A stretch of DNA of 64,000 nucleotides from Novipirellula caenicola (GTDB lineage Bacteria; Planctomycetota; Planctomycetia; Pirellulales; Pirellulaceae). A model generated the notes under the pieces. It worked only from the letters and a program-made list of their open reading frames with translations. It had not been told where the DNA came from and did no database searches. Below, one piece after another: positions 9,630 through 19,284 of the stretch. Where the stretch lies: assembly GCF_039545035.1 (NCBI RefSeq), contig NZ_BAABRO010000006.1:124001-188000 (forward strand). Reading direction: 5' to 3'. The translations under genes were made by a program, and so were the position numbers. The first letter of the stretch is position 1; every line of letters begins with the position of its first letter.

Positions 9630-9654
9630 GTAGCGAAACTCGCCAAGAGTTTCG
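9630..9654 (+). repeat. dispersed hairpin repeat family B, copy 3 (consensus-like)
   Basis: GTAG-CGAAACTC-GCCAA-GAGTTTCG gives a perfect 8-bp stem with a 5-base loop and serves as the reference for the family. Confidence 0.8.
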
Positions 9655-9677
9655 AGCGGCTTGAAGCTTGTCGCGTT

Positions 9678-10889
9678 TTATTCCCAGAGAATCAGCAGTT
9701 CGGGACAGAGGATATGGGAGGTGTTGTTGGGATCGACCAGGATCCGCAACGATTCACCACGATCACGAAAGCCTTCGGCTCGTTTAACGCTGATCCCATA
9801 CGCATTGACGGTTGCCGTGTGGGGGCGTCCCAAGTGATCGAACTCGAATAGGACATGATGGCGACGTTGGTTGTTCACAGTGGTGCTTGTGCGTTTGACA
9901 TCTTTGACAACGCCATGCACTAGATCGCCATGTCGACAAACACGTACTTTACGCCAGCGGAATCGCTGTGCGACATACAGCATGATGCCGCCGACCAACG
10001 GCAAGACCACCAGCATCACCGTCCCAATGCGTCGGTTCTCTGCATCACCAATCGCGAGTGCGGTAATGCCAATCGCAATTCCTGCCATCAGAAAGACGAT
10101 GCCGAACAAAACGACTGGTAGAGTGTTGCCGAGCACTTGTGCTTTCATTCCCGGCGGCAGGGTCCGCGGTCGCGATTCAGCGAGGAATGTGTCCAATTGA
10201 TCGCGGGTGACCGCCAATTTACGCAGTTGGTTTTTCAGTAACGTGCCTGCCAAACCGCCCATCCGATCGGCTGTCGCCTGGACATCCTCAATTCGTGTTT
10301 CGCGGTGTACGTCTGGATGAGCGTCAAGTGTTTCTTCGCCTTGTTGTATTTTTTCGGCGATCGCCAATGCCGTTTGCACAAAGTCCTTCTGGTCGGTTTG
10401 CTTCATCACCTCGTTGTGACGAAAAACGACCAAGTACCGGCCCTGGCCTTTGACGTTCCAGCCTGGGTGCTGGATCAAAAAATCACGTAGTTTGCGAGTG
10501 AACATCAACCGCACCGGTGATTCAGCCCAGGCGGTCAAGTGATAGTGGTCGGCGAATTGGGGGGAATCAGCAAAGTCCAGCGTGCCCAGTCCGCGCAGCC
10601 CCGCAGAACTAAGCAGCGAGAGCATTTTGCCGGCCATCCCCTTGGGTTTCGGAGCTAAATCAAATTGAGGAAGATCCAGATCAGACTCTACCAATACAAC
10701 AGCGGATTGGCGAACATGACTGGTCGTGGTTGGCCCATCACTCGACCGATTCTCGCGGGTGTATCCCATTGTGACCACGTGCAAATGGGCATCACCAAAC
10801 TGTGATTGCTGATGCACCGTAACGGAGACGGGGCCGGCGAACATTTCGGAAAGATCGATTTCGAGCGTCTCGGTGGTCTCAGCGGCCAT
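9678..10889 (-). CDS. membrane protein with C-terminal DUF3592-like domain
   Basis: A 403-residue protein of unknown function. The first ~240 residues look soluble and contain no motif I know. Two adjacent transmembrane helices follow (about residues 256-280, VVLFGIVFLMAGIAIGITALAI, and 290-310, IGTVMLVVLPLVGGIMLYVA). The last ~85 residues, with GDLVHGVVKDVK, HHVLFEFDHLGRPHTATV and LRILVDPNNTSHI, have the spacing of DUF3592 beta-rich domains. No signal peptide is evident, so the N-terminal domain may be cytosolic. It is isolated in the gap between the HD gene and the sulfatase locus. Confidence 0.75.
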   Translation of the reverse strand: MAAETTETLEIDLSEMFAGPVSVTVHQQSQFGDAHLHVVTMGYTRENRSSDGPTTTSHVRQSAVVLVESDLDLPQFDLAPKPKGMAGKMLSLLSSAGLRGLGTLDFADSPQFADHYHLTAWAESPVRLMFTRKLRDFLIQHPGWNVKGQGRYLVVFRHNEVMKQTDQKDFVQTALAIAEKIQQGEETLDAHPDVHRETRIEDVQATADRMGGLAGTLLKNQLRKLAVTRDQLDTFLAESRPRTLPPGMKAQVLGNTLPVVLFGIVFLMAGIAIGITALAIGDAENRRIGTVMLVVLPLVGGIMLYVAQRFRWRKVRVCRHGDLVHGVVKDVKRTSTTVNNQRRHHVLFEFDHLGRPHTATVNAYGISVKRAEGFRDRGESLRILVDPNNTSHILCPELLILWE

Positions 10890-11066
10890 GCGAATCGTCC
10901 AGGTTGTCAGCGGTGTGAATCAAAAGAGCGAGCGATCAAGGCCTCAGGCAGCGTAACGCAACAATCAGGGCGCGAGGATCTGAGTTCTTTCAATTGACAC
11001 ATTGCCACGCAGCTTTGTTGTAGTCGCAAAGACGCCAATCTTTGGCGGTCCGCGGACCTTCGATGG

Positions 11067-12560
11067 TTAGGGCGTCGAGAGCCGCAGTTCCTTTTTCCAC
11101 CATTCGAGATACTGGTCGGCGGAAACGTTCGGGTCGAGTCCGCGTTTTCGCTGCGTGTTTTCATACCACTTTCTTTTTTCAGCAGTGATCGCATCATGAT
11201 AGGCTTGATCGCCTTCGCGGATCGCCCCTTGGTCACCGCTCGTTTCAATCCACTGATTCAGCTGAGTTCGCATTCGCTTGAGTGTGGATTGATATTCGGG
11301 ATTCTCGGCAAGGTTGTGCAGTTCGTCGGGATCCGCTGATAAGTCGTACAGTTCCTCGGCGGGGCGCGTTTTTTGCATCATGCGTGCCGCTTCCGGGGCG
11401 AGTTTGCCTTCGGCGTGCAGCACTTCCAATAGCGTGACCACCGGATAAGAGAGCTGCTTGTAGCTGCTGGTTTGCGTATAAGGGCGGTCGGGGTGAAAGT
11501 TGCGGATGTACTTGTACCGTGTGTCTCGGATGGCGCGGATGCGGTCGGCAGCTTCACCACAGCGATCGCGAGCGGCAAATACAAATTCGCGTCCTTTGAA
11601 ATCGGCAGCCAGAATATTGACGCCCTCGGTGCGAGCGTGCGGCGTGATGTTAGCAGCACGTAAACACGTCGGAGCCACGTCGATCAGACTGACAAGGGCA
11701 TCGCTGCTTGTGCCTGGATTATCGATCATCGGTCCGGCAACGATCAGTGGCGTATGGATCCCTTCGTCGTAAAGCCACTGTTTGCCCCAAACATGAGGCC
11801 GACCGTGATCGCCAAAGAGCATGATCAACGTGTTTTCACGCAATCCTTCGGCATCCAAACGATCTAAGATGGCCGCGACATGCTTGTCACCCTTTTCCAC
11901 CGATGCCAAATAGTTCGCCATGTCGGCGCGGGTCACCGGATGATCGGGAACGTTGGGCGGCAACGTTAGTTTGTCGGCCCGCTCGGGATCGCCGTCTTGG
12001 ACAAACGGGCGATGAGGCTCGTGGATTTGCACCTGAGCAAAAAACGGTTGCCCGTCGCGACGCTGCGACCAATCGTTACCGTGAAATAGGTCGTCGTCGG
12101 CGATGAAGTTGTAGTCCCGCTTGGCTTTGCCTTTGACCCCCGGAGGCTTCAGGTCACAGACAAAATAGCCTGCATCGCCAAACTGCTGCATCACCGTTTG
12201 CACGCCCTCAGGCAACGGCTTCATTTGCCGCGTGCGATGGTGGTGTGCGCCAATCGAGGTTTGATACATGCCGGTGACCAACGCACTCCGCGACGACGAG
12301 CAGACCGGCGACGTCGAGTAACACTGCGTATAGCGAACGCCTTCGCTGCACAACCGATCCATCGCGGGCGTTGAAACGTGAGGCGTTCCAAAACAGCCAA
12401 TCTCGGGCCCGAGATCATCCAAAACGATCCACAGAACGTTCGGGCGCTGGTCCGCCATCGCACTGCCAAGCATCAAGGATGCGAGGGCAAAGAGGCACGC
12501 GATCATGCGAAACAAGCGTCGTGGTGTCGGTGGCATTGGTTGAGGATGAATTTCATTCAT
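11067..12560 (-). CDS. secreted sulfatase (S1 family, heparan N-sulfatase-like)
   Basis: A 497-residue type I sulfatase with an N-terminal signal peptide (LFRMIACLFALASLMLGSAMA). RPNVLWIVLDDLGPEIGCFG supplies the metal-binding Asp pair. The formylglycine motif is CSSSR (SPVCSSSRSALVTGMY), using Ser instead of the commoner Pro or Ala at the third position. MLFGDHGRPHVWGKQWLYDEG and the C-terminal ELYDLSADPDELHNLAENPEY follow the family. It should desulfate a polysaccharide or oligosaccharide in the periplasm. It is the last gene of a minus-strand carbohydrate locus with a second sulfatase, a GH110 enzyme and a transporter. Confidence 0.93.
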   Translation of the reverse strand: MNEIHPQPMPPTPRRLFRMIACLFALASLMLGSAMADQRPNVLWIVLDDLGPEIGCFGTPHVSTPAMDRLCSEGVRYTQCYSTSPVCSSSRSALVTGMYQTSIGAHHHRTRQMKPLPEGVQTVMQQFGDAGYFVCDLKPPGVKGKAKRDYNFIADDDLFHGNDWSQRRDGQPFFAQVQIHEPHRPFVQDGDPERADKLTLPPNVPDHPVTRADMANYLASVEKGDKHVAAILDRLDAEGLRENTLIMLFGDHGRPHVWGKQWLYDEGIHTPLIVAGPMIDNPGTSSDALVSLIDVAPTCLRAANITPHARTEGVNILAADFKGREFVFAARDRCGEAADRIRAIRDTRYKYIRNFHPDRPYTQTSSYKQLSYPVVTLLEVLHAEGKLAPEAARMMQKTRPAEELYDLSADPDELHNLAENPEYQSTLKRMRTQLNQWIETSGDQGAIREGDQAYHDAITAEKRKWYENTQRKRGLDPNVSADQYLEWWKKELRLSTP

Positions 12561-12633
12561 GGTGAGGAATGGTGTCTAAGACGAACCGCATGCACGCTTT
12601 AGGCCATATCGGTAATGACCATCATCAGCCGCA

Positions 12634-13524
12634 CTACTTCGTCACCTCTGGATTGGCCTTACCGTCCGCGTCCAAGTTGTCGGTGACCCACAAAATGCCT
12701 CGAACAACGACGTCCATGTAGCGAGCATCGGCGACGGTGTCGTTTTGGTGACCAAGCGAGGTGCTGAAGATCTTGGTTTTCTGAGGACCGTAGTGATTGG
12801 TCCATGCGATCACTGCGGTCGATTCCGTGGCCGTCGCATCGGGATTCTGCTTCAGTTGCTTCTTGTTTGGCGGCATCATTTGTTTGCCTTCGATCAGGGC
12901 ACTCGCACCGGCAAACACACGGATGTTGTTGTACAGTTCTTCGTTGATCGTTGTCCAATTCTCGAACCCTTTCATGATCGGGTGTGTCGAATCGGTGCTC
13001 AGCACATCGATGGGCAATTTAGGGCCGTGGCCTGTCGATTGCAGCCCAAGCATTTCGTACCAACCCGCGTTGTCGGCGCCGGGCTGCACGGGCGATTTGA
13101 AATCACCCCAACGGTAGCTGTGCATCGCACAGTGCAGATTGACGGCCGGAGTGCCGTTGCGATGCGCAGCCAGGATGCGATCGACGTAAGGCCGCTCGAT
13201 CACGTTGGCGGAACATTCATCGTGCACAATGACATCGTATCCCTTGGCCCAATCATCGGATTCGTAGATGTCAAAACGGGCGGTGGTGGTGGTGCTCTCA
13301 CTCAGCTCGACGGTGACTTCGGCATTCAGCCGTTCTTCGATGCCTTGCTTCAGCAACTTCGTTTGCGTCGCGTAGTCGTGGCAACAACCGCCGGCGACCA
13401 GCAGCACCTTCAGCGGCTCGGCTTTCTTGGCTGCCTCTTCCGCCGTTGCGATCGAGGGGCTTTGCAGCGACCCCAGCGTGAGGGTGGCGACTAGGGTCAG
13501 CAGGCGGATGGGAGAGATTTTCAT
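12634..13524 (-). CDS. secreted ThuA-domain protein
   Basis: A 296-residue exported ThuA-like protein (PF06283, class I glutamine amidotransferase fold). A signal peptide (LLTLVATLTLGSLQSPSIATA) precedes VLLVAGGCCHDYATQTKLL, VIVHDECSAN, NLHCAMHSYRW and STDSTHPIMKGF. ThuA proteins are linked to sugar modification in some bacteria and in planctomycetes they accompany polysaccharide-degradation genes, but the enzymatic role is not settled. The ATG at 13524 is preferred to the longer frame from 13545 because it places a normal signal peptide at the N-terminus. It sits between the two sulfatases, 73 bases from the next gene. Confidence 0.9.
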   Translation of the reverse strand: MKISPIRLLTLVATLTLGSLQSPSIATAEEAAKKAEPLKVLLVAGGCCHDYATQTKLLKQGIEERLNAEVTVELSESTTTTARFDIYESDDWAKGYDVIVHDECSANVIERPYVDRILAAHRNGTPAVNLHCAMHSYRWGDFKSPVQPGADNAGWYEMLGLQSTGHGPKLPIDVLSTDSTHPIMKGFENWTTINEELYNNIRVFAGASALIEGKQMMPPNKKQLKQNPDATATESTAVIAWTNHYGPQKTKIFSTSLGHQNDTVADARYMDVVVRGILWVTDNLDADGKANPEVTK

Positions 13525-13608
13525 CAAAGGTGTCTCGTAACACAAAGGGTGGGAAATTTCGGGAATGTCAGTGAAGCCGTAAAGCGAGCGACGTGGCCAC
13601 GACTCAGT

Positions 13609-15024
13609 TTACTTGCGTTGGTATTGAAAGTTAAATCGCGGATTCGTCGACATGGTTCGCGCCTCGGAGATCAGCTTACTCAACTCGGCCGCCTGTTCGG
13701 GATGTTGGGCGGCGACATTGTTCTTTTCGCCGGGATCGACGGACAAATCATACAGTTCGATGGGCGATTTTGGATCGAGATCGACATTGTAGCGAACCCC
13801 TTTCCATTTGCCCTTGCGAATGGCCACACGCCCCTTTTTCTCGAGAAATTCCCAGTAGAGGTAATCACGTTCTTGCTGTTGTTCCGGTTTTCCAAGCAGC
13901 GTGGGCAGGATCGAAACGCCATCGGTTTTGCCAGGCAGCGGTCGGTCGACCAAATCGGCCATCGTCGGCAAAAAATCCCAGAACGCCGAAATTTCGTCCG
14001 AGACACTTCCCGCTTCGATTTTGGTGGGCCAAGCGGCGATCATCGGTACTCGAATCCCCCCTTCGTAGAGATCGCGTTTCAGCCCGGTGAACGGGCCGTT
14101 GGAATCGAAATAGTCGGGGGCATGGCCCCCTTCTTGGTGAGGCCCATTGTCGGACGAGAAAATCACCAGCGTGTCCTCTGCAATCCCCAATCGCTCCAGT
14201 TCCGCGGTGAGCTCGCCAACATAATCGTCCAGCACATTGACCATCGCGACAAACGCAGCATGCGGTTCGGGCTGCCCCAAATAATAGTCGTCGGGGTACT
14301 CTGTCTCGGGCGGAAATTTGCCCCGGTACTTTTTCATGTACGATTCCGGCGCGACCATATCGGCGTGTGGCTGGATGGCGGCGTAGTAACAGAAAAACGG
14401 CTGGTCTTTGTTGTCACGAATAAATTTCAATGCTTGATCATGGATCAAATCCGGTGCGTAATCATGTTTGTGTGACGCGACGTTACCCCAGAGCAATTGA
14501 CGCTCTTGGTCGTTCCACAGAAATGCGGGGTAGTAGCAGTGGGCAATTCGCTGACAGTTGTATCCATAGAAACGGTCAAACCCCATCTTCAACGGCTCGC
14601 TGACGGAGCCGGGGGCTCCCAATCCCCATTTGCCAAAGAGGCCGGTCTTGTATCCAGCAGCTTGCAGATGCTTTGCCACGGTGTAGGTATCTGCGGGCAT
14701 CGGTTCCTGGCCTTCGGGCGAAACTTCCGCATTGCCGCGCACTACCGTGTGGCCAGTGTGAAGTCCGGTCAACAGGGCACACCGCGACGGGGCACAAACG
14801 GTGCTGCCAGAATAGTGCTGGGTGAAACGCATCCCCCGCTGGGCCAATGCATCAATGTTGGGAGTCTCGAACTTGGTTTGCCCATAACAGCTGAGGTCGC
14901 CGTAACCGAGGTCGTCGGCAAGGATGTAAATCACATTGGGGGTGCGTGGTTCATCCGCTAATACTGCGACGGCCACCAGGTTGGCTAGGCAGCACTGGAG
15001 TAGGCAAATGAGAAGCGATTTCAT
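13609..15024 (-). CDS. secreted arylsulfatase (S1 family)
   Basis: A 471-residue sulfatase. The ATG at 15024 has CTCAGGA upstream and gives a signal peptide (MKSLLICLLQCCLANLVAVAVLA); a longer start at 15135 is unsupported. NVIYILADDLGYGDLSCYG carries the calcium ligands, and the formylglycine motif is CAPSR within STVCAPSRCALLTG. GLFGKWGLG and FSSDNGPHQEGGH are further catalytic-site blocks; IELYDLSVDPGEKNNVA ends the core. It resembles the arylsulfatase A subgroup, which acts on sulfated galactose or GalNAc in several known cases. It belongs to the same minus-strand locus as the GH110-like enzyme. Confidence 0.94.
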   Translation of the reverse strand: MKSLLICLLQCCLANLVAVAVLADEPRTPNVIYILADDLGYGDLSCYGQTKFETPNIDALAQRGMRFTQHYSGSTVCAPSRCALLTGLHTGHTVVRGNAEVSPEGQEPMPADTYTVAKHLQAAGYKTGLFGKWGLGAPGSVSEPLKMGFDRFYGYNCQRIAHCYYPAFLWNDQERQLLWGNVASHKHDYAPDLIHDQALKFIRDNKDQPFFCYYAAIQPHADMVAPESYMKKYRGKFPPETEYPDDYYLGQPEPHAAFVAMVNVLDDYVGELTAELERLGIAEDTLVIFSSDNGPHQEGGHAPDYFDSNGPFTGLKRDLYEGGIRVPMIAAWPTKIEAGSVSDEISAFWDFLPTMADLVDRPLPGKTDGVSILPTLLGKPEQQQERDYLYWEFLEKKGRVAIRKGKWKGVRYNVDLDPKSPIELYDLSVDPGEKNNVAAQHPEQAAELSKLISEARTMSTNPRFNFQYQRK

Positions 15025-15193
15025 GAGATTCCTGAGAGAGAGATTTTGGGGGTAGGAACTAGCGACCGCACGGCGGGCACGAGGCGAGAGCGAAACCTGC
15101 TTGCTAAAGTGACTGCACGCTGAAGAGATCTGCACGCTAATAGATTAATTAAAATCTTAGCTCGCTCGTTCCGTTTTCAGCAGTTCGGCGTCG

Positions 15194-17023
15194 CTATTTG
15201 CTCTCGGCTTGAAAGCCAATGTTGTCTTTGATTTCGACATCGGTCGAGTCGGCGGACTGCGCGATCGTCAGGGCGTGGTCAAACCCGGTGGCGGTATTGT
15301 CGACGATTTGCGCGTTATCGCAATAATGCAGGTCGATCGACGGATACTCGGAATTGGCGGGGTAATCGCTACTAAATTCCAATGTGTTGCCGGCAATCGT
15401 CAACCCGCTGACCGATCGCGTCTGAGCCACCAAGCCATTGAAGCTGCGGATGGTGTTATTGAGGAAGCGGATATTGCGGTGGAAATGTCCTTCGCCCATT
15501 CGTTGTTCGTCCGTCAATAGCGGAGAAGCAAGTAACGGGTAGACCGGACCTCCTTCGAAGCCAATGTTGTCGAAAACATTGTTCGAAATCGTGACATCTT
15601 GGACGCCACCGGATTCGTACCATTTCTTGTTGTCGCCTTCGATCAAGATGCCGTGCATCTGCGAAGAAAAATAGTTACTGTCGATCAATACTTTGCCCTT
15701 GGTCGTGATCAATGCCCCACGTGCACGGTTCTGGCGAATGGTGTTGTGTTTCATGACCACGTCGGGATACCAAGTCAGATTTTCCATTGACAGCGGACCG
15801 TCTGGCAGATCGTCGGGGACATCCGAAACCGTGACGATAAATCGTTCTTCATTTAGGACCTCGATTTTTTCGACCGAGGTTTGATGAAATGGCAGGACGG
15901 TTTCGCGAGACAGGATGGCAACCTTGTCACCTGGGGCGGCGAACATCAGCCCCCATTGCTGTGGATGGCTGATCGCACCGATGAATCGGTTGTCACCTAG
16001 ATACTCTTCGATTTTAACGAAGGCACCGTGAACGTTGATGCCGTCATCAAGCATGTGTTCGAACAAGCAGTTTTCCAGTTTGACGGTGCCTCGACATCCG
16101 ACAAAGTGTGTGGCGTCGGCGCGGGTGGCGACCAGCCGATCGGATGTTGAGGTGACGACCATCTTTTCAAGCGTGACGTTCTCGGTCCGTTCGGCAATCA
16201 ATGCCATCCCACCCGCCGCATGAACCGTCACATTTTCGATGTGAATGTCACGGGAATTGGCAACGTGAATTGCTGGGCACAGACGGCTGGTTGGATTCAC
16301 CCCGTAAGTGATCAATACCGATCCGACCGGAGGCAGCGCCCGTCCGTTGGCATGGAAGCGAATCCGGTTCTTGCCAACAGCGGTCACCTTGACCGGTTTG
16401 GAGTAGTTAACAATATATTTTTTTGTGTCGTAAATGGGCGACTGGGTTTTGGGATCAAACACAATGTTCGATCCAAAAGGGTCGCTCCAACCATCGCGGT
16501 CAAACAGGACCTCGCCATGTTTGATTGTGTACGGATAACGATCGCGATCCACTTCGACCGTAAATGTGTCATCGCCTTTGTTGTTTTCGACGACGGTTAG
16601 CTCGCTATGAAACGGACGGTCCCAGTCGATTGAGAAATTTTGAAGCGTTGCCCCGCTGCTGCTATCGATCACGATCGGGCTGATCCGTCCATGAAACAGA
16701 AACGTCGAACCGCCGCCGTCGATAGTGATGTTCTTGAAACCAAACAGCGGGAAACCCATTCGTTTCAAACTATTGTCGTGGTTCGAGACGGCGCGAAATT
16801 GTTCAAGGGCATTGTCGGGGGCGAATCGATACGTGCCCTTGGGAAAGACAAGTGTAATGTCGCTTTCGCCTTCGACCGATTGGATCAAGCGAAGCAGGGG
16901 GTAGGTCGCATCTTCGCCGGGCAGAACGCCATGATCAGCGACGTTGATTTCTTCGGCCTGGGTCTGCGGCATCAACGCGATTGGAATCAAGGCGGCGAGC
17001 CAACAATACCATCTGAATTTCAT
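15194..17023 (-). CDS. secreted GH110-type alpha-1,3-galactosidase
   Basis: A 609-residue parallel beta-helix protein with a signal peptide (WLAALIPIALMPQTQA). The sequence follows glycoside hydrolase family 110: GFKNITIDGGGSTFLFHGRI near 95-113, NFSIDWDRPF near 129-138, and the active-site region with the acidic pair Asp326-Asp327 in HMLDDGINVHG, preceded by RADATHFVGCRG. In characterised GH110 enzymes adjacent aspartates at this place act in catalysis by inversion. Known activities are removal of terminal alpha-1,3-galactose from blood group B antigen, linear B structures or carrageenan-derived oligosaccharides. In a marine-type planctomycete next to two sulfatases, a sulfated algal galactan is the likeliest target. 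A generic pectate-lyase-like role is the alternative. Confidence 0.82.
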   Translation of the reverse strand: MKFRWYCWLAALIPIALMPQTQAEEINVADHGVLPGEDATYPLLRLIQSVEGESDITLVFPKGTYRFAPDNALEQFRAVSNHDNSLKRMGFPLFGFKNITIDGGGSTFLFHGRISPIVIDSSSGATLQNFSIDWDRPFHSELTVVENNKGDDTFTVEVDRDRYPYTIKHGEVLFDRDGWSDPFGSNIVFDPKTQSPIYDTKKYIVNYSKPVKVTAVGKNRIRFHANGRALPPVGSVLITYGVNPTSRLCPAIHVANSRDIHIENVTVHAAGGMALIAERTENVTLEKMVVTSTSDRLVATRADATHFVGCRGTVKLENCLFEHMLDDGINVHGAFVKIEEYLGDNRFIGAISHPQQWGLMFAAPGDKVAILSRETVLPFHQTSVEKIEVLNEERFIVTVSDVPDDLPDGPLSMENLTWYPDVVMKHNTIRQNRARGALITTKGKVLIDSNYFSSQMHGILIEGDNKKWYESGGVQDVTISNNVFDNIGFEGGPVYPLLASPLLTDEQRMGEGHFHRNIRFLNNTIRSFNGLVAQTRSVSGLTIAGNTLEFSSDYPANSEYPSIDLHYCDNAQIVDNTATGFDHALTIAQSADSTDVEIKDNIGFQAESK

Positions 17024-17300
17024 CGTGTTCGTCTCTGCGATGGGAGGGACTCAGGTTATTCGATGTGCATCACTTCGATGTTTATTCGTTCGCGGAATCT
17101 TTGACGAGTTTGTTGGAACGTACCCAGTCGTAGTGGGGCGTGATTTTGCAAACGCCGACCTGCAACACTCAGGACGTTTGGAACCATCGATGGCGCGATG
17201 GTAGCGGACGAGGTTTTGAATCCTGTAGCTTCATTCAGCCAAAAAGGACTCGTTACCTCATCCACTACGGAAAACGCCGTCAATGATGCTTCGGACGGTC

Positions 17301-18782
17301 CTATGCTGCGGTTTGGAAGTTCGATTCTTTTTCGAATCGCGTGAAGGTGCGAACGCCGAAGATGGCAATCGCGACAAAGCAGATCAGCGGTAGGTAAAAC
17401 GAGTTGCGAACGCCAATCGTGTCGATAAACCAACCTTGCATCAGCGGCAACAGGGCTCCACCGACGATCGCCATGATCAAACCAGCTGAGCCCAGTTTGG
17501 CTTCCTCGGCTGGTAATCCTTTTAGGGCAATGCCGTAGATCGTCGGGAACATAAGCGACATACAAGCCGAGATCAGCACCAAGCAGATCAGTCCCGTTTT
17601 GCCTTGCAGCATGATGGCACCAAAGGTCAAGATCGCTGCAGCCACCGCCAGCGATGCCAACAGTTTTCCAGGGCTAACAAATTTCAGCATGAACGTGCAT
17701 ACGAATCGGCTAACCAAAAAGATGACCATCGCGGCGATGTTCCACGTTTGTGCCTGGGCAAGCGATAGTCCGACTTGTTCCATTCCATAGTGAATGATGA
17801 AAGTCCAACATGTGATTTGGGCTCCCACGTAAAACGCCTGTGCGATGACGCCTTCGCGATAATGGGCTTTGCCAAACAATCGAACCGCTAATTCACCCAC
17901 CGGAGCGTCGGGTTGATCCGCAGCAAACGTGGGCATTTTTGTCAGTGCAAACAGGATCAAGAATCCGATTACGACACAGGCGATCACGACGTAGGGAGTG
18001 CGTACGACGCCAAGGTCGTGTTGTTGGATCGCTTGGAATGTCTCGGGCGATGTGACTTGCATATTGGCCAATCCTTTGCTGACCGCGGCGTCCAATGTTC
18101 CATATTCTTGATCGAAATCGGGCAATCCCGACGCGTAGTCCGCCTCGACATACTGCACCACCTCGGGCAATTTGGCTTCCATTTTGTCGCGGAACTCACC
18201 GACCTGCAGATTCGGTGCGATAATCGTCGAGGCGACGATCATGCCGGTCAACGATCCCATCGGGTTGAACGCTTGGGCTAGATTCAATCGCTGGGTCGCT
18301 GTTTCCGGAGGTCCCATCGCAAGGATGTATGGGTTGCAGCTTGTTTCCAAAAACGCCAAACCAAAGGTCAGAATGTAGAATCCGGCAATGAAAATCCAAA
18401 AATTCGTGTTCAAACTGGCTGGAATACTCAACAACGCCCCGACCGCGTACAACGCAAATCCCACCATGATCGCACCTTTGTACGAAAAACGGCGGATGAA
18501 GTAGGCGGCGGGTAGCGCCATCGTAAAATAGCCGCCGTAAAACGCGAACTGAACCAGCGAGCTCTGGGTGTTGCTGATCTGAAAGACTTCTTTGAACACC
18601 TTCACCAGCGGGTTGGTGATGTCATTGGCAAAGCCCCACAACGCGAAACAACAGGTCGTCAAGATGAACGCCATTAAGTATTGACGCGGGACCACTTTCG
18701 GCGGCGATGTCTCAAGAGGTTGACCCTCGCCAGTGGCGTCGGTTGCCGGTTCGTGAGATTGGACTTCAATGCCGTCGGACAT
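17301..18782 (-). CDS. MFS sugar:proton symporter, FucP family
   Basis: A 493-residue transporter with 12 predicted membrane helices. FALWGFANDITNPLVKVFKEVFQ and QFAFYGGYFTMALPAAYFIRRFSYKG are hallmark FucP/GluP segments, and FLETSCNPYILAMGPPETATQRLNLAQAFNP matches the FHS group with the conserved Asn-Pro. The family imports L-fucose, galactose, glucose or related sugars with protons. An extra soluble insertion of about 60 residues (roughly 205-260) between helices 6 and 7 is longer than in E. coli FucP. Its place after the GH110 gene suggests it brings in the released sugar. Confidence 0.92.
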   Translation of the reverse strand: MSDGIEVQSHEPATDATGEGQPLETSPPKVVPRQYLMAFILTTCCFALWGFANDITNPLVKVFKEVFQISNTQSSLVQFAFYGGYFTMALPAAYFIRRFSYKGAIMVGFALYAVGALLSIPASLNTNFWIFIAGFYILTFGLAFLETSCNPYILAMGPPETATQRLNLAQAFNPMGSLTGMIVASTIIAPNLQVGEFRDKMEAKLPEVVQYVEADYASGLPDFDQEYGTLDAAVSKGLANMQVTSPETFQAIQQHDLGVVRTPYVVIACVVIGFLILFALTKMPTFAADQPDAPVGELAVRLFGKAHYREGVIAQAFYVGAQITCWTFIIHYGMEQVGLSLAQAQTWNIAAMVIFLVSRFVCTFMLKFVSPGKLLASLAVAAAILTFGAIMLQGKTGLICLVLISACMSLMFPTIYGIALKGLPAEEAKLGSAGLIMAIVGGALLPLMQGWFIDTIGVRNSFYLPLICFVAIAIFGVRTFTRFEKESNFQTAA

Positions 18783-19284
18783 AAAATTCGTTCCAAAAAA
18801 GCGATAAGTTGTGAGGAAAAGGGAAGCGGCGGAGCGTAGCGGCCGCTATCGGCCACGATGTGCCGTCTGTCTCTAAAATAGCGTGTTTCTCCCTGCAACG
18901 GGATAGTCCATGCCGGCCAGATTGGCGTCTTTTATTACCAAAGAAGCAATTGCGGTGATCCAGCTGGTCGCACACCCCTGAGCTGCGGCGGCGAAGCGAG
19001 CATCGCAACGCCGGGAAATTTCCCAGAATCTCACGCCTCACAAGCCAAACAGCGTGCCGGAAATCGTTGCCCAACCCGGCCAACGAGATGGTTCGCGGCT
19101 GCGGCTAGCACCGTGACGCTTCCCGAGGCGGCACGTTAACGCATTTGTGTTAGGTAGCTACGCTCGCCAGTGCGTTGATGCTCGCCAAAGCGTGGATGAT
19201 TGCCGCGCGAATGCGAATCACCACCGTCTGGCGTCGATAGCCACGGGAAACGTTTCACGGCATGCCTACTTGCTGCGGCGAGTT
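18783..19284. other. 500-base intergenic region with repeat
   Basis: No credible gene. The MFS transporter's promoter should lie near 18790-18950. A family C repeat fills about 19134-19254. A short palindrome GGGAAATTTCCC occurs near 19013-19024. Confidence 0.45.
19134..19254 (+). repeat. dispersed long repeat family C, copy 1
   Basis: This ~120-base segment aligns with 56692-56796. Shared blocks are AACGCATTTG, a GTAGCTACGCTCGCCAG-like left end, and ATGCGAATCACCACCGTCTGGCG towards the right (shown here only as shared in both copies with a few changes). In copy 2 the right end GTAGCTAC is kept. Left and right ends are inverted relative to each other, as in miniature inverted-repeat elements. 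Confidence 0.65.
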
